A DNA stretch of 44,106 bases from a virus, in the IMG/VR virus record IMGVR_UViG_3300032268_000134, positions 1 through 44,106 of that record, one strand, 5' to 3'. The position numbers were made by a program, and so were the translations under genes. Shown piece after piece: positions 31,056 to 38,300 of the stretch (its first letter is position 1; every line of letters starts with the position of its first letter). The notes beneath the pieces are model-generated. The model was not told the DNA's origin. It saw only the letters and a program-made list of their open reading frames with translations, and searched no databases.

Positions 31056-31828
31056 TTTACGTCATCCTTCTTAGGTTTAATGTTTTCTGGCAAGTACTTA
31101 GCAAATGGGTTTACCCCCAGTTCCAGTGCAATTGGCTCGGTGATACCAAATCGGTTTTTCGAGACGTTTGCGGCCATCGCGTGGCATACCATCTGGCGGG
31201 TGCCGTCAGAGAATGCCTTCTTCACGTCACCATCGCCAGTGACGTAGGTTTCGAGCCGAATGAACCCGATGGCATCCACATTGTCGATGTACGGCAGCGT
31301 GGACTTCTCGTTCATTCGCATGGCATATTTGGTGTACGCGCTCGCGTCTGGCGGCTCGATGCGAACCGTTTCGGCGTGAGCCACAAACACCACGTTCATG
31401 CCGCGATCCATCAGCATACCCGCAGCGTTGCGGACGCGGCGGTGCAGGCTCGCAATCATGTCTCGGCCCGCCCCATATCCGCCGTGCGCCTGATTGAGGC
31501 TCTTGGGTTTCTTGGGGTCTGAGTCGATAACGTGATCTGTGAACACCGCATCCAAGGTGGTGACGGTATCGATTACCAAGGTCTGGTATTCGTGATCTTC
31601 CTTGATCAGCGCCGTCAGCTGCTGCCACAACTCATCGACAGACCTGATAAGTGGGAACGCATCTGGCATCATATTTTCAGGCACAGACCGAAGTCCGTCC
31701 TCTGATCGGATGAAGATTGGCTTGGGGAACGTGGCCGCAAGACTTGTCTTGCCGAGGCCCGCATCACCGAGGATGGTGATGGCCACTGGGCGGTTTTGCG
31801 GTTTACCCGCAGTAGCGAGAATACTCAT
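31052..31828 (-). CDS. Sak4-like RecA-type ATPase (single-strand annealing)
   Basis: 258 aa. Walker A ILGDAGLGKTSLA at residues 20-30, Walker B-like TLVIDTVTTLD near 98, later GMNVVFVAHAETVRIE and NVDAIGFIRLETYV. This is the AAA_24/Sak4 layout, a compact RecA-like core used by phages as an annealing recombinase together with an SSB. First gene of the minus-strand operon; its start lies 56 nt from the predicted -35 of the leftward promoter. Confidence 0.85.
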   Translation of the reverse strand: MSILATAGKPQNRPVAITILGDAGLGKTSLAATFPKPIFIRSEDGLRSVPENMMPDAFPLIRSVDELWQQLTALIKEDHEYQTLVIDTVTTLDAVFTDHVIDSDPKKPKSLNQAHGGYGAGRDMIASLHRRVRNAAGMLMDRGMNVVFVAHAETVRIEPPDASAYTKYAMRMNEKSTLPYIDNVDAIGFIRLETYVTGDGDVKKAFSDGTRQMVCHAMAANVSKNRFGITEPIALELGVNPFAKYLPENIKPKKDDVK

Positions 31829-31857
31829 CTTTACTCCTTTTCTTCTTCTCTACGGGC

Positions 31858-31905
31858 TTGACCATATGACCCAAGTGTGGATATGTCAACACACTCTCAA
31901 CACAC
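31858..31905. promoter_or_regulatory. Overlapping divergent promoters with direct and inverted repeats
   Basis: Rightward: TTGACC 31858-31863, 17-nt spacer, ATATGT 31881-31886. Leftward (minus strand): TTGACA 31889-31884, 17-nt spacer, TATGGT 31866-31861. The two promoters occupy the same 32 bp. TTGACCATATG and the complement of CATATGTCAA-like sequence form an imperfect dyad. TCAACACAC occurs twice in direct orientation at 31886-31894 and 31897-31905, 11 bp apart, one helical turn. The HTH protein encoded at 31923 is the obvious candidate to bind here. Confidence 0.65.
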
Positions 31906-31922
31906 CTCAGAAGGAAAAAAAT

Positions 31923-32099
31923 ATGGAAAGCGACGAACAATTGCTTGATCGGGTCAAAAAAGCGTTAGCTGGCAGATACTTAACCTTCGTGTCGGAGCAG
32001 ACTGGCCTTCATTACAATACCATTTGGAAGATTGTGAACGGCAAGACCAATCCAAGCCGCGCCACGCTAGAAAAGCTCTCCGCGCACCTGTTTGGCTGA
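31923..32099 (+). CDS. Small HTH transcriptional regulator (XRE/Cro type)
   Basis: 58 aa from ATG 31923 (AGAAGGAA upstream). Nearly the whole protein is an XRE-type helix-turn-helix: LTFVSEQTGLHYNTIWKIVN as helices 2-3 and GKTNPSRATLEKLSAHL as helices 4-5. There is no oligomerisation or cleavage domain, as in Cro-type repressors. It lies at the divergent control region and precedes the PrimPol gene, so it likely balances leftward recombination and rightward replication transcription. No integrase was found, so a lysogeny switch is not implied. Confidence 0.8.
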   Translation: MESDEQLLDRVKKALAGRYLTFVSEQTGLHYNTIWKIVNGKTNPSRATLEKLSAHLFG

Positions 32100-32122
32100 A
32101 CACGAACCTATTTGGATGAATT

Positions 32123-34423
32123 ATGGAATATCGTGATTTCTGGGAGGCGGGATACAGTGTATTCGGCCTGTATGGCCGTGGCCCCGATGGCAACTGCGAA
32201 TGTGGGAACCCAAACTGCCCCGAAAAGAGCCTGTTCAAGCACCCACGGGTGAGCAACTGGCAGCACACGCCGTGCTGGTCGGAGGAGCAGTTCGAGACGA
32301 TGGAGCTTATGGGCCACTTCAAGACTGGCTGGGGCTTAGTCTTGGGGTCGAAAAACCTGCTGACCGTCGATGTGGATGCCCGCAACGGTGGCCTTGAGGG
32401 ATATGCCGAACTGGTCAAGGATCACCCAGCCATCGCGGGCGCTGGCATGATCGTAAACACGGGGTCGGGCGGCGGGTCGAAGCACTTGCTCTTCAAGGTT
32501 CCAGAGGGCGTGTCCCTCGTGTCCAAGCTCAAGAAGTACAAGGGCATCGACTTCAAGTCTGGCGCGTCCTTTATTGTCGGCGCTGGCTCTATGCATTCCA
32601 GTGGCAACAAATACGAGGTCGTGGTTGGGTCTGTCGATGACATTGATGACTGCCCAGAGAGCCTGCTGAATGAGCTTCGGGTGCCAGAGAAGCACCGCGC
32701 AGACGTGAACGGTGTTGACATCGATGTGTCCCACCAAGACCTGGCTGACATGCTGGGGTTCGTCAACCTCTACGACGACTACGAGGTCTGGGTGAAGATT
32801 GGCATGGCCGTACACCATGCATCTGGCGGGTCAGCATTCGCCGTGTGGGACAAGTGGAGCCAGCAGAGTTCAAAGTACGATGCGGGGGAGATGGACAAGA
32901 AGTGGCACTCGTTTGGCCGCTCCGCGAACCCCGTCACCCTCGCCACTCTTGTGCATTATGCTGAAGAGGGTGGGTGGGTCAGGCCCGTGACATTCACGCC
33001 GACTGTTGAATTCGAGGAAATCCCAGAGGAGGGCGCGAAGGTCAACGACATCGACATCAGCAGCATCGATCTCCTGCGGCCACCAGGCCTTGTGGGGCAG
33101 ATGGCGGAGTGGATCGAAAGCAGGCCCATGCGCAAGCGGGAGAGGCTGTCCGTCATGGCCGCGATCTTCGCCCTCGGAAACATCGCCAACAGCCGATACA
33201 CTGATGACCTGACGCGCGTGAACTCGAACCTGTTTGTGTTCAACGTGGCGGCCTCTGGCACGGGCAAGGACGCAGTCCAACAGGCCGTTGGTGAAATCCA
33301 CAAGGTCTGCGGCATGTCGATGGCCACCCACGGATCGATCAAGTCGGAGCAGGAGATCGTCAGGAACCTTGTCCGAAATCAGCCCAGCTTCTACATGATT
33401 GACGAGATCGGCTTCTTCCTGAGCAAGGTTAAGAACGCTCAGGAGAAGGGCGGCGCGCAGTATCTTGAGGGTGTTTTTGGCACCCTGATGTCGGTGTACT
33501 CGAAGGCAAACGGCTTCTACAGCCTGAGCGGCGACATGGGCGACGAAGTGAAGTCGATGATGCGCAAGGAATTGATGCAACTTGAGAAGGCGCTTGAGGA
33601 AAACGGCCCAAAGCCATTTTTGGAGCGCCGCATCCAGAGCCTTACTCACCAGTTGGAGAACATTGATCAGGGGATTGAGAAGCCTTTTGTGTCGATGTCT
33701 GGGTACACCACCAACACGAACTTTGACAAACTGGTGACCTTCGAGACGGCCACAAACGGCTTCATCGCGCGGGCGATCCTATGCACCGAGCGCGAGACAG
33801 CGCCGCCATCCAAGACAAACTGGCAGTATTTGGAGATGCCAGAGAAAATGAAAAACACCCTCCAGCAGATAGCCAGCGGCGGCAGTTTCGACATGATGGA
33901 TGGTGCAAGCTCCCGAATTGAGTATTACGGCCCAAAAATCGTGATCCCCACATCATCAGATGCCAAGAAAATGCTCCATCAGGTCACCTACATCTTCGAC
34001 ATGATGGCAGAGCAGGCCAAGTCAACCACTGGCCTTGAGGCCCTGTTCATGCGCGGCGCGGAGCAGGTATCCAAGGTGTCCTTCATTCTGTCCATACCAG
34101 AGGGGCTGCGCACCGAACACCATGTGCGCTGGGCCTATGCCTTGGTCAAGCGCGACATCATCGACAAGACGCGCCTCGTGGTGTCCAACGACCGCGCGAA
34201 GGACTCGCCAGGGGAAGCCCTGCGGGCCAAGATTGCAAACCTCATTTCGGGGGAAGACGGTGAGACGCTGGGCGTAATCGTCAACAAGTGCAGGCCAGTG
34301 AAAAAGGCTGAGGTCGAGGCTTGCCTGAAGAATATGGTCGACGCTGGTCAGGCCACTGTACAGGAATCTGTACATCACTTTACGAAAAAAATGATCAAGC
34401 GGTATATTGAAAATAGTCGTTGA
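32123..34423 (+). CDS. PrimPol-type primase-polymerase fused to a helicase-like domain
   Basis: 766 aa. N-terminal PrimPol domain: LTVDVDARNGG with D83/D85, then NTGSGGGSKHLLF with H121, matching the two-metal DxD and SxH motifs of the archaeo-eukaryotic primase-like family. A Cys cluster (NCECGNPNC, 24-32) precedes it. A PriCT-like helical part (about 200-290: DYEVWVKIGMAVHHASGGSA, DKWSQQS, DKKWHSF) follows. Residues about 370-560 contain a P-loop (NVAASGTGKDAV) and SFYMIDEIGFFL as Walker B. It probably primes and unwinds phage DNA. No family A/B DNA polymerase gene was found in the window. Confidence 0.85.
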   Translation: MEYRDFWEAGYSVFGLYGRGPDGNCECGNPNCPEKSLFKHPRVSNWQHTPCWSEEQFETMELMGHFKTGWGLVLGSKNLLTVDVDARNGGLEGYAELVKDHPAIAGAGMIVNTGSGGGSKHLLFKVPEGVSLVSKLKKYKGIDFKSGASFIVGAGSMHSSGNKYEVVVGSVDDIDDCPESLLNELRVPEKHRADVNGVDIDVSHQDLADMLGFVNLYDDYEVWVKIGMAVHHASGGSAFAVWDKWSQQSSKYDAGEMDKKWHSFGRSANPVTLATLVHYAEEGGWVRPVTFTPTVEFEEIPEEGAKVNDIDISSIDLLRPPGLVGQMAEWIESRPMRKRERLSVMAAIFALGNIANSRYTDDLTRVNSNLFVFNVAASGTGKDAVQQAVGEIHKVCGMSMATHGSIKSEQEIVRNLVRNQPSFYMIDEIGFFLSKVKNAQEKGGAQYLEGVFGTLMSVYSKANGFYSLSGDMGDEVKSMMRKELMQLEKALEENGPKPFLERRIQSLTHQLENIDQGIEKPFVSMSGYTTNTNFDKLVTFETATNGFIARAILCTERETAPPSKTNWQYLEMPEKMKNTLQQIASGGSFDMMDGASSRIEYYGPKIVIPTSSDAKKMLHQVTYIFDMMAEQAKSTTGLEALFMRGAEQVSKVSFILSIPEGLRTEHHVRWAYALVKRDIIDKTRLVVSNDRAKDSPGEALRAKIANLISGEDGETLGVIVNKCRPVKKAEVEACLKNMVDAGQATVQESVHHFTKKMIKRYIENSR

Positions 34424-34448
34424 CGGGGCAGTTGCCTCAATGTAAGAG
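34409..34448 (+). promoter_or_regulatory. Promoter with conserved GAAAATAGT-NN-TTGAC element (copy 1)
   Basis: GAAAATAGT at 34409-34417, TTGACG (-35) at 34420-34425, 17-nt spacer, TAAGAG (-10) at 34443-34448. The element overlaps the last codons of the PrimPol gene. It would drive the gene at 34489 and the two following genes. The same nine-base box, two-base gap and TTGAC recur at 40562 and 42153. Confidence 0.75.
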
Positions 34449-34488
34449 TGATTACAGAGGCAGTGAGCCTCGCTATATGGAGATTAAA

Positions 34489-34881
34489 ATGAACGCCGCA
34501 GAACTTTTGTCCGAAGCCCAGCGCCTTGAAAAGAAAATCCTCGACAAGGGATACATCGTCCCATCGGTAACCTTCAAGATCAACTGGCTCGGTGATGACC
34601 TATCAGCATCCCTATCGTATCAAGTCAACAGTGACTACGAGTCCGCACGGCGCTTATACCCCAAGGGGAGCTTGGGAAATGACTGGGGGCCAGTCATCAA
34701 GCAGATGGATGATCACATCGATGCCCTGATCTCAGTCAGAGAGGCAAAGAAGAACGAATTCATCGCCGCCATGGGTCGCCTAATCGACAAGGGCCGCGAG
34801 ATCGACATCGATGTCGAGTACATGAACCCGCTCACAGAAATGATGGGCAAGCTCTCCACCAACATCATCACCAAGGAGTAA
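34489..34881 (+). CDS. Hypothetical protein behind a repeated promoter
   Basis: 130 aa. ATG 34489 is chosen for GGAG at 34479-34482 (ATG 34477 overlaps that site). Helix (ELLSEAQRLEKKILDKGY), a beta hairpin (VTFKINWLGDDLSASLSYQ) and a long helix (KQMDDHIDALISVREAKKNE) follow. A GAGGC-AGTGA-GCCTC hairpin (34457-34471) lies in the leader near the ribosome site. Family not recognised; probably an early gene by promoter class. Confidence 0.7.
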   Translation: MNAAELLSEAQRLEKKILDKGYIVPSVTFKINWLGDDLSASLSYQVNSDYESARRLYPKGSLGNDWGPVIKQMDDHIDALISVREAKKNEFIAAMGRLIDKGREIDIDVEYMNPLTEMMGKLSTNIITKE

Positions 34882-34887
34882 TCGAAG

Positions 34888-35037
34888 ATGGAAAAATTTA
34901 TGACGCTCGTGTGTGCGGCCCTCCATGGGGCTGCATCAAACACAAGTTTGACCCCAGAGGAGTTGGCTCGTCGCGCCATTGCCATCGCCTTGGAGGTCGG
35001 CAATCAGATGGCGGACTACGAAGATGACACCGAGTGA
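34888..35037 (+). CDS. Small hypothetical protein (49 aa)
   Basis: 49 aa: a short protein with MEKFMTLVCAALHGAASN and then EELARRAIAIALEVGNQMAD, ending in acidic DYEDDTE. AAGGAG lies at 34874-34879. It is followed by an overlapping start (35024) for the HTH gene, a typical phage operon arrangement. Function unknown. Confidence 0.6.
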   Translation: MEKFMTLVCAALHGAASNTSLTPEELARRAIAIALEVGNQMADYEDDTE

Positions 35038-35230
35038 GGTGAAATACTCCCGTGTGACCCTCGGCCTGACACTTCGTGAGTTTGCGCAGATGCTGGACAC
35101 CGATGCTTCGACCATCCGAAAGATGGAACTTCAAGAGGGAAGCTCTCAGTATCGCGGCCCAGCACCAAGAATGGTAAGGCTGATCGTGGCATACTTAAAC
35201 GGATACAGGCCACCTGACTGGCCAAAGTAA
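35024..35230 (+). CDS. Small HTH protein (XRE-like)
   Basis: 68 aa from ATG 35024, overlapping the previous gene by 14 nt; a longer frame back to 34979 is less likely. LTLREFAQMLDTDASTIRKM is an XRE-type helix-turn-helix with the following EGSSQYRGPAPRMVRLIVAY helices. It looks like a DNA-binding regulator or an antitoxin-like protein. The gene is followed at once by a bidirectional terminator (35237-35257). Confidence 0.75.
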   Translation: MTPSEVKYSRVTLGLTLREFAQMLDTDASTIRKMELQEGSSQYRGPAPRMVRLIVAYLNGYRPPDWPK

Positions 35231-35236
35231 AGAAAA

Positions 35237-35257
35237 GGGGGCTTGCGCCCCCTTTTT
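35237..35257. terminator. Bidirectional rho-independent terminator
   Basis: GGGGGC-TTGC-GCCCCC (35237-35242 / 35247-35252) with TTTTT (35253-35257) for the plus strand and, on the minus strand, TTTTCTTT after the stem. It separates the plus-strand HTH gene from the minus-strand operon ending at 35257. Confidence 0.9.
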
Positions 35258-35445
35258 CAGTAATAATCTTGCTCCATCCGTATCTCTTCCTTGACCCTCA
35301 TGACGGTGGGAAGGTGGTGCTTGGTGATGCGAGATATGATCTCAAGCTCTTCGGGCGTGACCCACCAGCGCGGCAGCGGCACAAGCCCCATACCGCGCAG
35401 TTTCTGGGCTATTGGACTGAAGGTCTTGTGGTCATCACTCATCAC
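35257..35445 (-). CDS. Small hypothetical protein
   Basis: 62 aa, basic, with GMGLVPLPRWWVTPEELEII and a following helix (TKHHLPTVMRVKEEIRMEQD). The start overlaps the upstream stop by 4 nt and the stop abuts the terminator. Function unknown. Confidence 0.65.
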   Translation of the reverse strand: MMSDDHKTFSPIAQKLRGMGLVPLPRWWVTPEELEIISRITKHHLPTVMRVKEEIRMEQDYY

Positions 35446-35687
35446 TCACATCCCAACAAAGCGTCATTTGCAATCCTCGCCATGCGCTTGACCGTGGCGT
35501 TTGCGCCCGATGTTTCGCAGTCTGCGATCTGCTCAAGGGCATCCATCAGGCGGTTTGCCTCATCCCACCCATCGGTGTAAATCTCCATCGTCTCGGACAC
35601 GATCCCAAGGCCGAAGATGTCGCCAAGCAGGCAGCGTGTGACGTGCCACGCATTTGCCAGTCTGCCCGTGATGTAATTCTCATCCAT
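35442..35687 (-). CDS. Small hypothetical helical protein
   Basis: 81 aa. Helices: MDENYITGRLANAWHVTRCL, SETMEIYTDGWDEANRLMDA, ATVKRMARIANDALLG. Overlaps both neighbours (4 nt and 8 nt). No motif recognised. Confidence 0.65.
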   Translation of the reverse strand: MDENYITGRLANAWHVTRCLLGDIFGLGIVSETMEIYTDGWDEANRLMDALEQIADCETSGANATVKRMARIANDALLGCE

Positions 35688-36030
35688 TTTGCGCTCCTTG
35701 TATAACTTTCATAATGCGCGCCGTGCGGCGGCCCTCAATTCTCGGTATCATGTCCGCGTGTTCTGCCCAGAAGTGCTTCTCAAACAGCGGACACCACGCG
35801 CGGTGCAGGTCTGTCGGGTGGCCCGCGCCGTCCACCATCCGCTCCCATATCAGGGGGATGACGTTGGCAGTGCGGGCCTCCAGCTTGGCCACATAGTCGG
35901 CCACGATTTTCACCTCTCTAGCGTAGTCACATGCGCTATACGGATCATGCCGACCCCTGCCCGTGTAAGCCTCATCGCAGCGGCAGGTTGTCATGTTCTT
36001 AAGCTCCTCAAGTGCTTCATGCGGGGTCAT
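35680..36030 (-). CDS. Hypothetical protein
   Basis: 116 aa from ATG 36030 (ATGA overlap with the upstream stop at 36027). N-terminal MTPHEALEELKNMTTCRCDE, then YSACDYAREVKIVADYVAKL, and a Trp/His-rich C-terminus (RAWCPLFEKHFWAEHADMIP). Several Cys/His residues could bind metal but no spacing pattern is convincing. Confidence 0.65.
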   Translation of the reverse strand: MTPHEALEELKNMTTCRCDEAYTGRGRHDPYSACDYAREVKIVADYVAKLEARTANVIPLIWERMVDGAGHPTDLHRAWCPLFEKHFWAEHADMIPRIEGRRTARIMKVIQGAQNG

Positions 36031-36188
36031 TTGACACAGTCCCCGTCGATCCACTCGTAGCCAGCCTTAATGCATAGCTGCATGGGGCTGAGCTTTTTAG
36101 CCCAAGAGACCACAACAAAAGCAAACGTACACACCAGAACCATGCCCACAAAAAAGAACAGGACATCTTTTGCATCTTGATCCATCAT
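36027..36188 (-). CDS. Small single-span membrane protein
   Basis: 53 aa from ATG 36188, overlapping the previous stop (ATGATG). One membrane segment (VLFFFVGMVLVCTFAFVVVS) and a short tail with CIKAGYEWIDGDC, two Cys that could pair. GGGGAG lies upstream. It forms a pair with the small membrane protein immediately before it. Confidence 0.65.
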   Translation of the reverse strand: MMDQDAKDVLFFFVGMVLVCTFAFVVVSWAKKLSPMQLCIKAGYEWIDGDCVK

Positions 36189-36355
36189 TTTCCACACTCC
36201 CCTTTCCAAGCCCAAGCCCCATCATATGGTGGGCAGTATTGCATATAGCCACGCTCGAAGGCCTGCGCCCTGTATGTGATGCCCTCAGAAACTGACCCCA
36301 TTACGAACCCCGCAAAGGCAGTAAAAATAACAAGCAAAATCATATCGTTATCCAT
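36185..36355 (-). CDS. Small single-span membrane protein (56 aa)
   Basis: 56 aa. Starts MDNDMILLVIFTAFAGFVMG, a membrane segment, followed by SEGITYRAQAFERGYMQYCP and a C-terminus ending WKGECGK. Its TGA overlaps the ATG of the next gene. The small Cys-containing outer part resembles that of the following gene, suggesting two related membrane or periplasmic peptides. Confidence 0.6.
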   Translation of the reverse strand: MDNDMILLVIFTAFAGFVMGSVSEGITYRAQAFERGYMQYCPPYDGAWAWKGECGK

Positions 36356-36668
36356 TATTCATCTTCCCCTTGGCGGCGACAATGGCGCGCTCCGCAATTT
36401 TGTGCTTTTCCGCTGAAAACCCAATAAAAATATCAATCGTCAACTGTGAGATCGCCTCATCGATCACATCATCAGGTATGGCTGTAGGTCGGGGCAATGA
36501 CGATGATCTTTCATCATAATTTGACCACGCCTTGCCCCTGTATTTGTGGCGTGTGGTCAGTCTCTCCCCCTCCATGTAGGAGTGCAGCACCAGTTGCCCA
36601 CTGTGCGTGGTGAACCACCAAATCTTGGCGGACAGACGATCTTCAGCCTCGCGCTTAATCTCAACCAT
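36348..36668 (-). CDS. Hypothetical protein
   Basis: 106 aa. Starts MVEIKREAEDRLSAKIWWFT, a beta-rich middle (SGQLVLHSYMEGERLTTRHK) and a helical C-terminus (DDVIDEAISQLTIDIFIGFS). The start overlaps the previous stop. No family recognised. Confidence 0.65.
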   Translation of the reverse strand: MVEIKREAEDRLSAKIWWFTTHSGQLVLHSYMEGERLTTRHKYRGKAWSNYDERSSSLPRPTAIPDDVIDEAISQLTIDIFIGFSAEKHKIAERAIVAAKGKMNNG

Positions 36669-36852
36669 TTTCCATCTCCCATGGTGCGCGCGCCACTGTG
36701 ACGGGCGCTGTTTTCATCTCTAAGGTGTGCGTTGACATCACTGGCACGTTGACCGTCCTGCGCGGGCCGCTGATCGCGTCTCTGATGGCATACCTGCTGG
36801 GCGTGTCGCTCGCTGCCCTGCCCTCTGGCATCTTTTGTTTGCTTACTCTCAC
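36661..36852 (-). CDS. Small basic protein (GTG start)
   Basis: 63 aa starting at GTG 36852, which overlaps the upstream TGA (GTGA). Basic and Pro/Arg-rich: SRYAIRDAISGPRRTVNVPV. Coupled on both sides by overlap, so probably expressed, but there is no recognisable domain. Confidence 0.5.
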   Translation of the reverse strand: MRVSKQKMPEGRAASDTPSRYAIRDAISGPRRTVNVPVMSTHTLEMKTAPVTVARAPWEMENG

Positions 36853-37136
36853 TTTTCAATCTCCTCATTGTAAGCGTCCACCACGATGGCGCAGATAACG
36901 TCACCCATAGTCGCCCCCTCTGGGGTTTGCTTCCGAAGCCACGCCGCGACCTCTGGCGGCAGCCGCTGTAGCAATTCGTGCTTTTCTGCGGACGTGATGC
37001 TGATCCCATGTCTGCGGGCAAATCCGATATAATTTTCGACATTGGTCAGAGGTACGCCCATATGCTCCGCCACAGCCTTGCGGGACAGGCCCTCGCGCAG
37101 CAGATCAACGGCAATCTCATACTTGTGTTTTTTCAT
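36849..37136 (-). CDS. Helix-turn-helix regulatory protein
   Basis: 95 aa. N-terminal resolvase/Mor-like HTH: YEIAVDLLREGLSRKAVAEH ... GVPLTNVENYIGFARRHGIS, then a helical C-terminus. It is the first gene after a hairpin (37164-37185) that follows the SPFH gene and so may regulate the distal accessory genes. DNA target unknown. Confidence 0.7.
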   Translation of the reverse strand: MKKHKYEIAVDLLREGLSRKAVAEHMGVPLTNVENYIGFARRHGISITSAEKHELLQRLPPEVAAWLRKQTPEGATMGDVICAIVVDAYNEEIEK

Positions 37137-37163
37137 TTCATTATTCCATTTGGTGTTGTTGTT

Positions 37164-37185
37164 GGCCCCACCGATAGGCGGGGCC
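37164..37185. terminator. Hairpin between SPFH and HTH genes
   Basis: GGCCCC-ACCGATAGGC-GGGGCC (37164-37169 / 37180-37185), with CC/GG extending the stem inward. Lies 9 nt after the SPFH stop on the minus strand. No U-run on either strand, so it may be a weak terminator or stability element. Confidence 0.45.
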
Positions 37186-37193
37186 AGACGGGA

Positions 37194-38045
37194 TTACTGG
37201 CCCAAGTTCATGAATGGCACGGCACCGTTTGGCACCATGGTGGTGGGCAGCGCGCCGTCCCACTTCTCGGCTTGGGTCAGGGCGATCAGGCCAGCATTCT
37301 CGCGCAGCGCCTCACCCTTGGCCCTGATGGCGGCGGCTTCGGCTTCACCCTGAATGCGGGTAGCCTCGGCGGCGGCTTTGGCCTCGGCCAGCTTGGAGTC
37401 GGCACTTGCCTGCGCTTGGATCACCGTGATCTCAGCCGTGATCTTCTCGCGCTCGGCGTTCTGCTTGACCTTCTGAACCTCGACCTCGGCCAGCATACGA
37501 TCCTCAATGGAACCCTCATATGCGTCAGAGAAGTCGATGTTTTCAAGTTGCAGGCTGTCGATGATGATCGGGCCTTTCACGGCAGATTGCAGAACGTCAA
37601 GCATCTCTGCGGCCATGCGTGGGCGATCTTGAATGGCCGTGACGGCGTTGTAGCGGCCAAAGACACCCTTTACCGCAGCGGGCAGTTGGCGATCCAGCAG
37701 GCGGGCGACAATACCATCCTGTCCGCCGTACTCTGCATAGATTGTCGCCACCTGATCTGCGGGGAGGCGGTAGCTGACCGAAATCCTCAAGGATGCGGTC
37801 TGCTGGTCTTTGGAGTACGACAGTACATCCTCATACTGTCTTGCCTGATTTTGGATGCTGATGCGGCTGACCCCATCAATGAACGGGATTTTGAACCCCA
37901 GTCCTGCATCCGCGACCCCGATAACGGCCCCGTTGCGCAGCAGGACACCACGCTCGCCTTGGTCAATGGTGTACCACGACAGCCATGTGGTCGTGAGCGC
38001 CAGCAGTGCGACTGCTGATACCGTCATTACTCTAACTTCATTCAT
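37194..38045 (-). CDS. SPFH/prohibitin (HflC)-like membrane protein
   Basis: 283 aa, Shine-Dalgarno GAGGAA. N-terminal membrane segment (VMTVSAVALLALTTTWLSW), then the SPFH core: GERGVLLRNGAVIGVADAGL ... FKIPFIDGVSRISIQNQARQ, SLRISVSYRLPADQVATIYA, then ILDxxVx-like sites and the long Ala/Glu/Lys coiled coil (about 190-255: VQKVKQNAEREKITAEITVI, AEAKAAAEATRIQGEAEAAA). SPFH proteins form ring cages on the inner membrane and in bacteria modulate FtsH protease (HflK/C). A phage copy might influence host FtsH and so lysis timing or stability of early proteins. That role is inference. Confidence 0.85.
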   Translation of the reverse strand: MNEVRVMTVSAVALLALTTTWLSWYTIDQGERGVLLRNGAVIGVADAGLGFKIPFIDGVSRISIQNQARQYEDVLSYSKDQQTASLRISVSYRLPADQVATIYAEYGGQDGIVARLLDRQLPAAVKGVFGRYNAVTAIQDRPRMAAEMLDVLQSAVKGPIIIDSLQLENIDFSDAYEGSIEDRMLAEVEVQKVKQNAEREKITAEITVIQAQASADSKLAEAKAAAEATRIQGEAEAAAIRAKGEALRENAGLIALTQAEKWDGALPTTMVPNGAVPFMNLGQ

Positions 38046-38063
38046 CTTTTCAGTTCCTCATGA

Positions 38064-38300
38064 TCAGCGTGATACCGTCACGCGCGGATTGTTTTTGGGG
38101 AATGGCGACACGCTGGGTGCGCCCGTCCCCGTGCAGTGTACGCCTAGAACGTCCAGCCCCTGCGCCTCGAACACGTCACGCATGACGTTGATCTGGGCGC
38201 TGCACTCAGCGTAGGACGGGAACATCAGCGCGATGCTGGGCGGATGCGCCTCAAGTGGCCCACCCAGAGACAGGGCCATGATTGTCCAGACGGGGATCAT
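38064..38300 (-). CDS. Small, probably exported protein
   Basis: 78 aa. Starts IPVWTIMALSLGGPLEAHPP, a short hydrophobic stretch with Ala-His that could be a signal peptide, followed by SYAECSAQINVMRDVFEAQG and two Cys that could pair. Start overlaps the upstream stop (ATGA). It lies directly before the SPFH gene. Function unknown. Confidence 0.6.
   Translation of the reverse strand: MIPVWTIMALSLGGPLEAHPPSIALMFPSYAECSAQINVMRDVFEAQGLDVLGVHCTGTGAPSVSPFPKNNPRVTVSR

Noticed and set aside
31923-32099. Evidence for a temperate lifestyle from the HTH regulator
   Set aside because: The protein is Cro-like without a repressor C-terminal domain, and no integrase or partition genes were found in the window.
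32870-33649. Minus-strand frame of 259 codons
   Set aside because: Antisense to the PrimPol gene within its helicase-like region; His/Leu/Val-rich mirror sequence without motifs.
36978-38018. Long plus-strand reading frame of 346 codons
   Set aside because: It is antisense to the SPFH gene, whose domain and coiled coil are unmistakable; the opposite frame has low-quality His/Leu/Gly composition.
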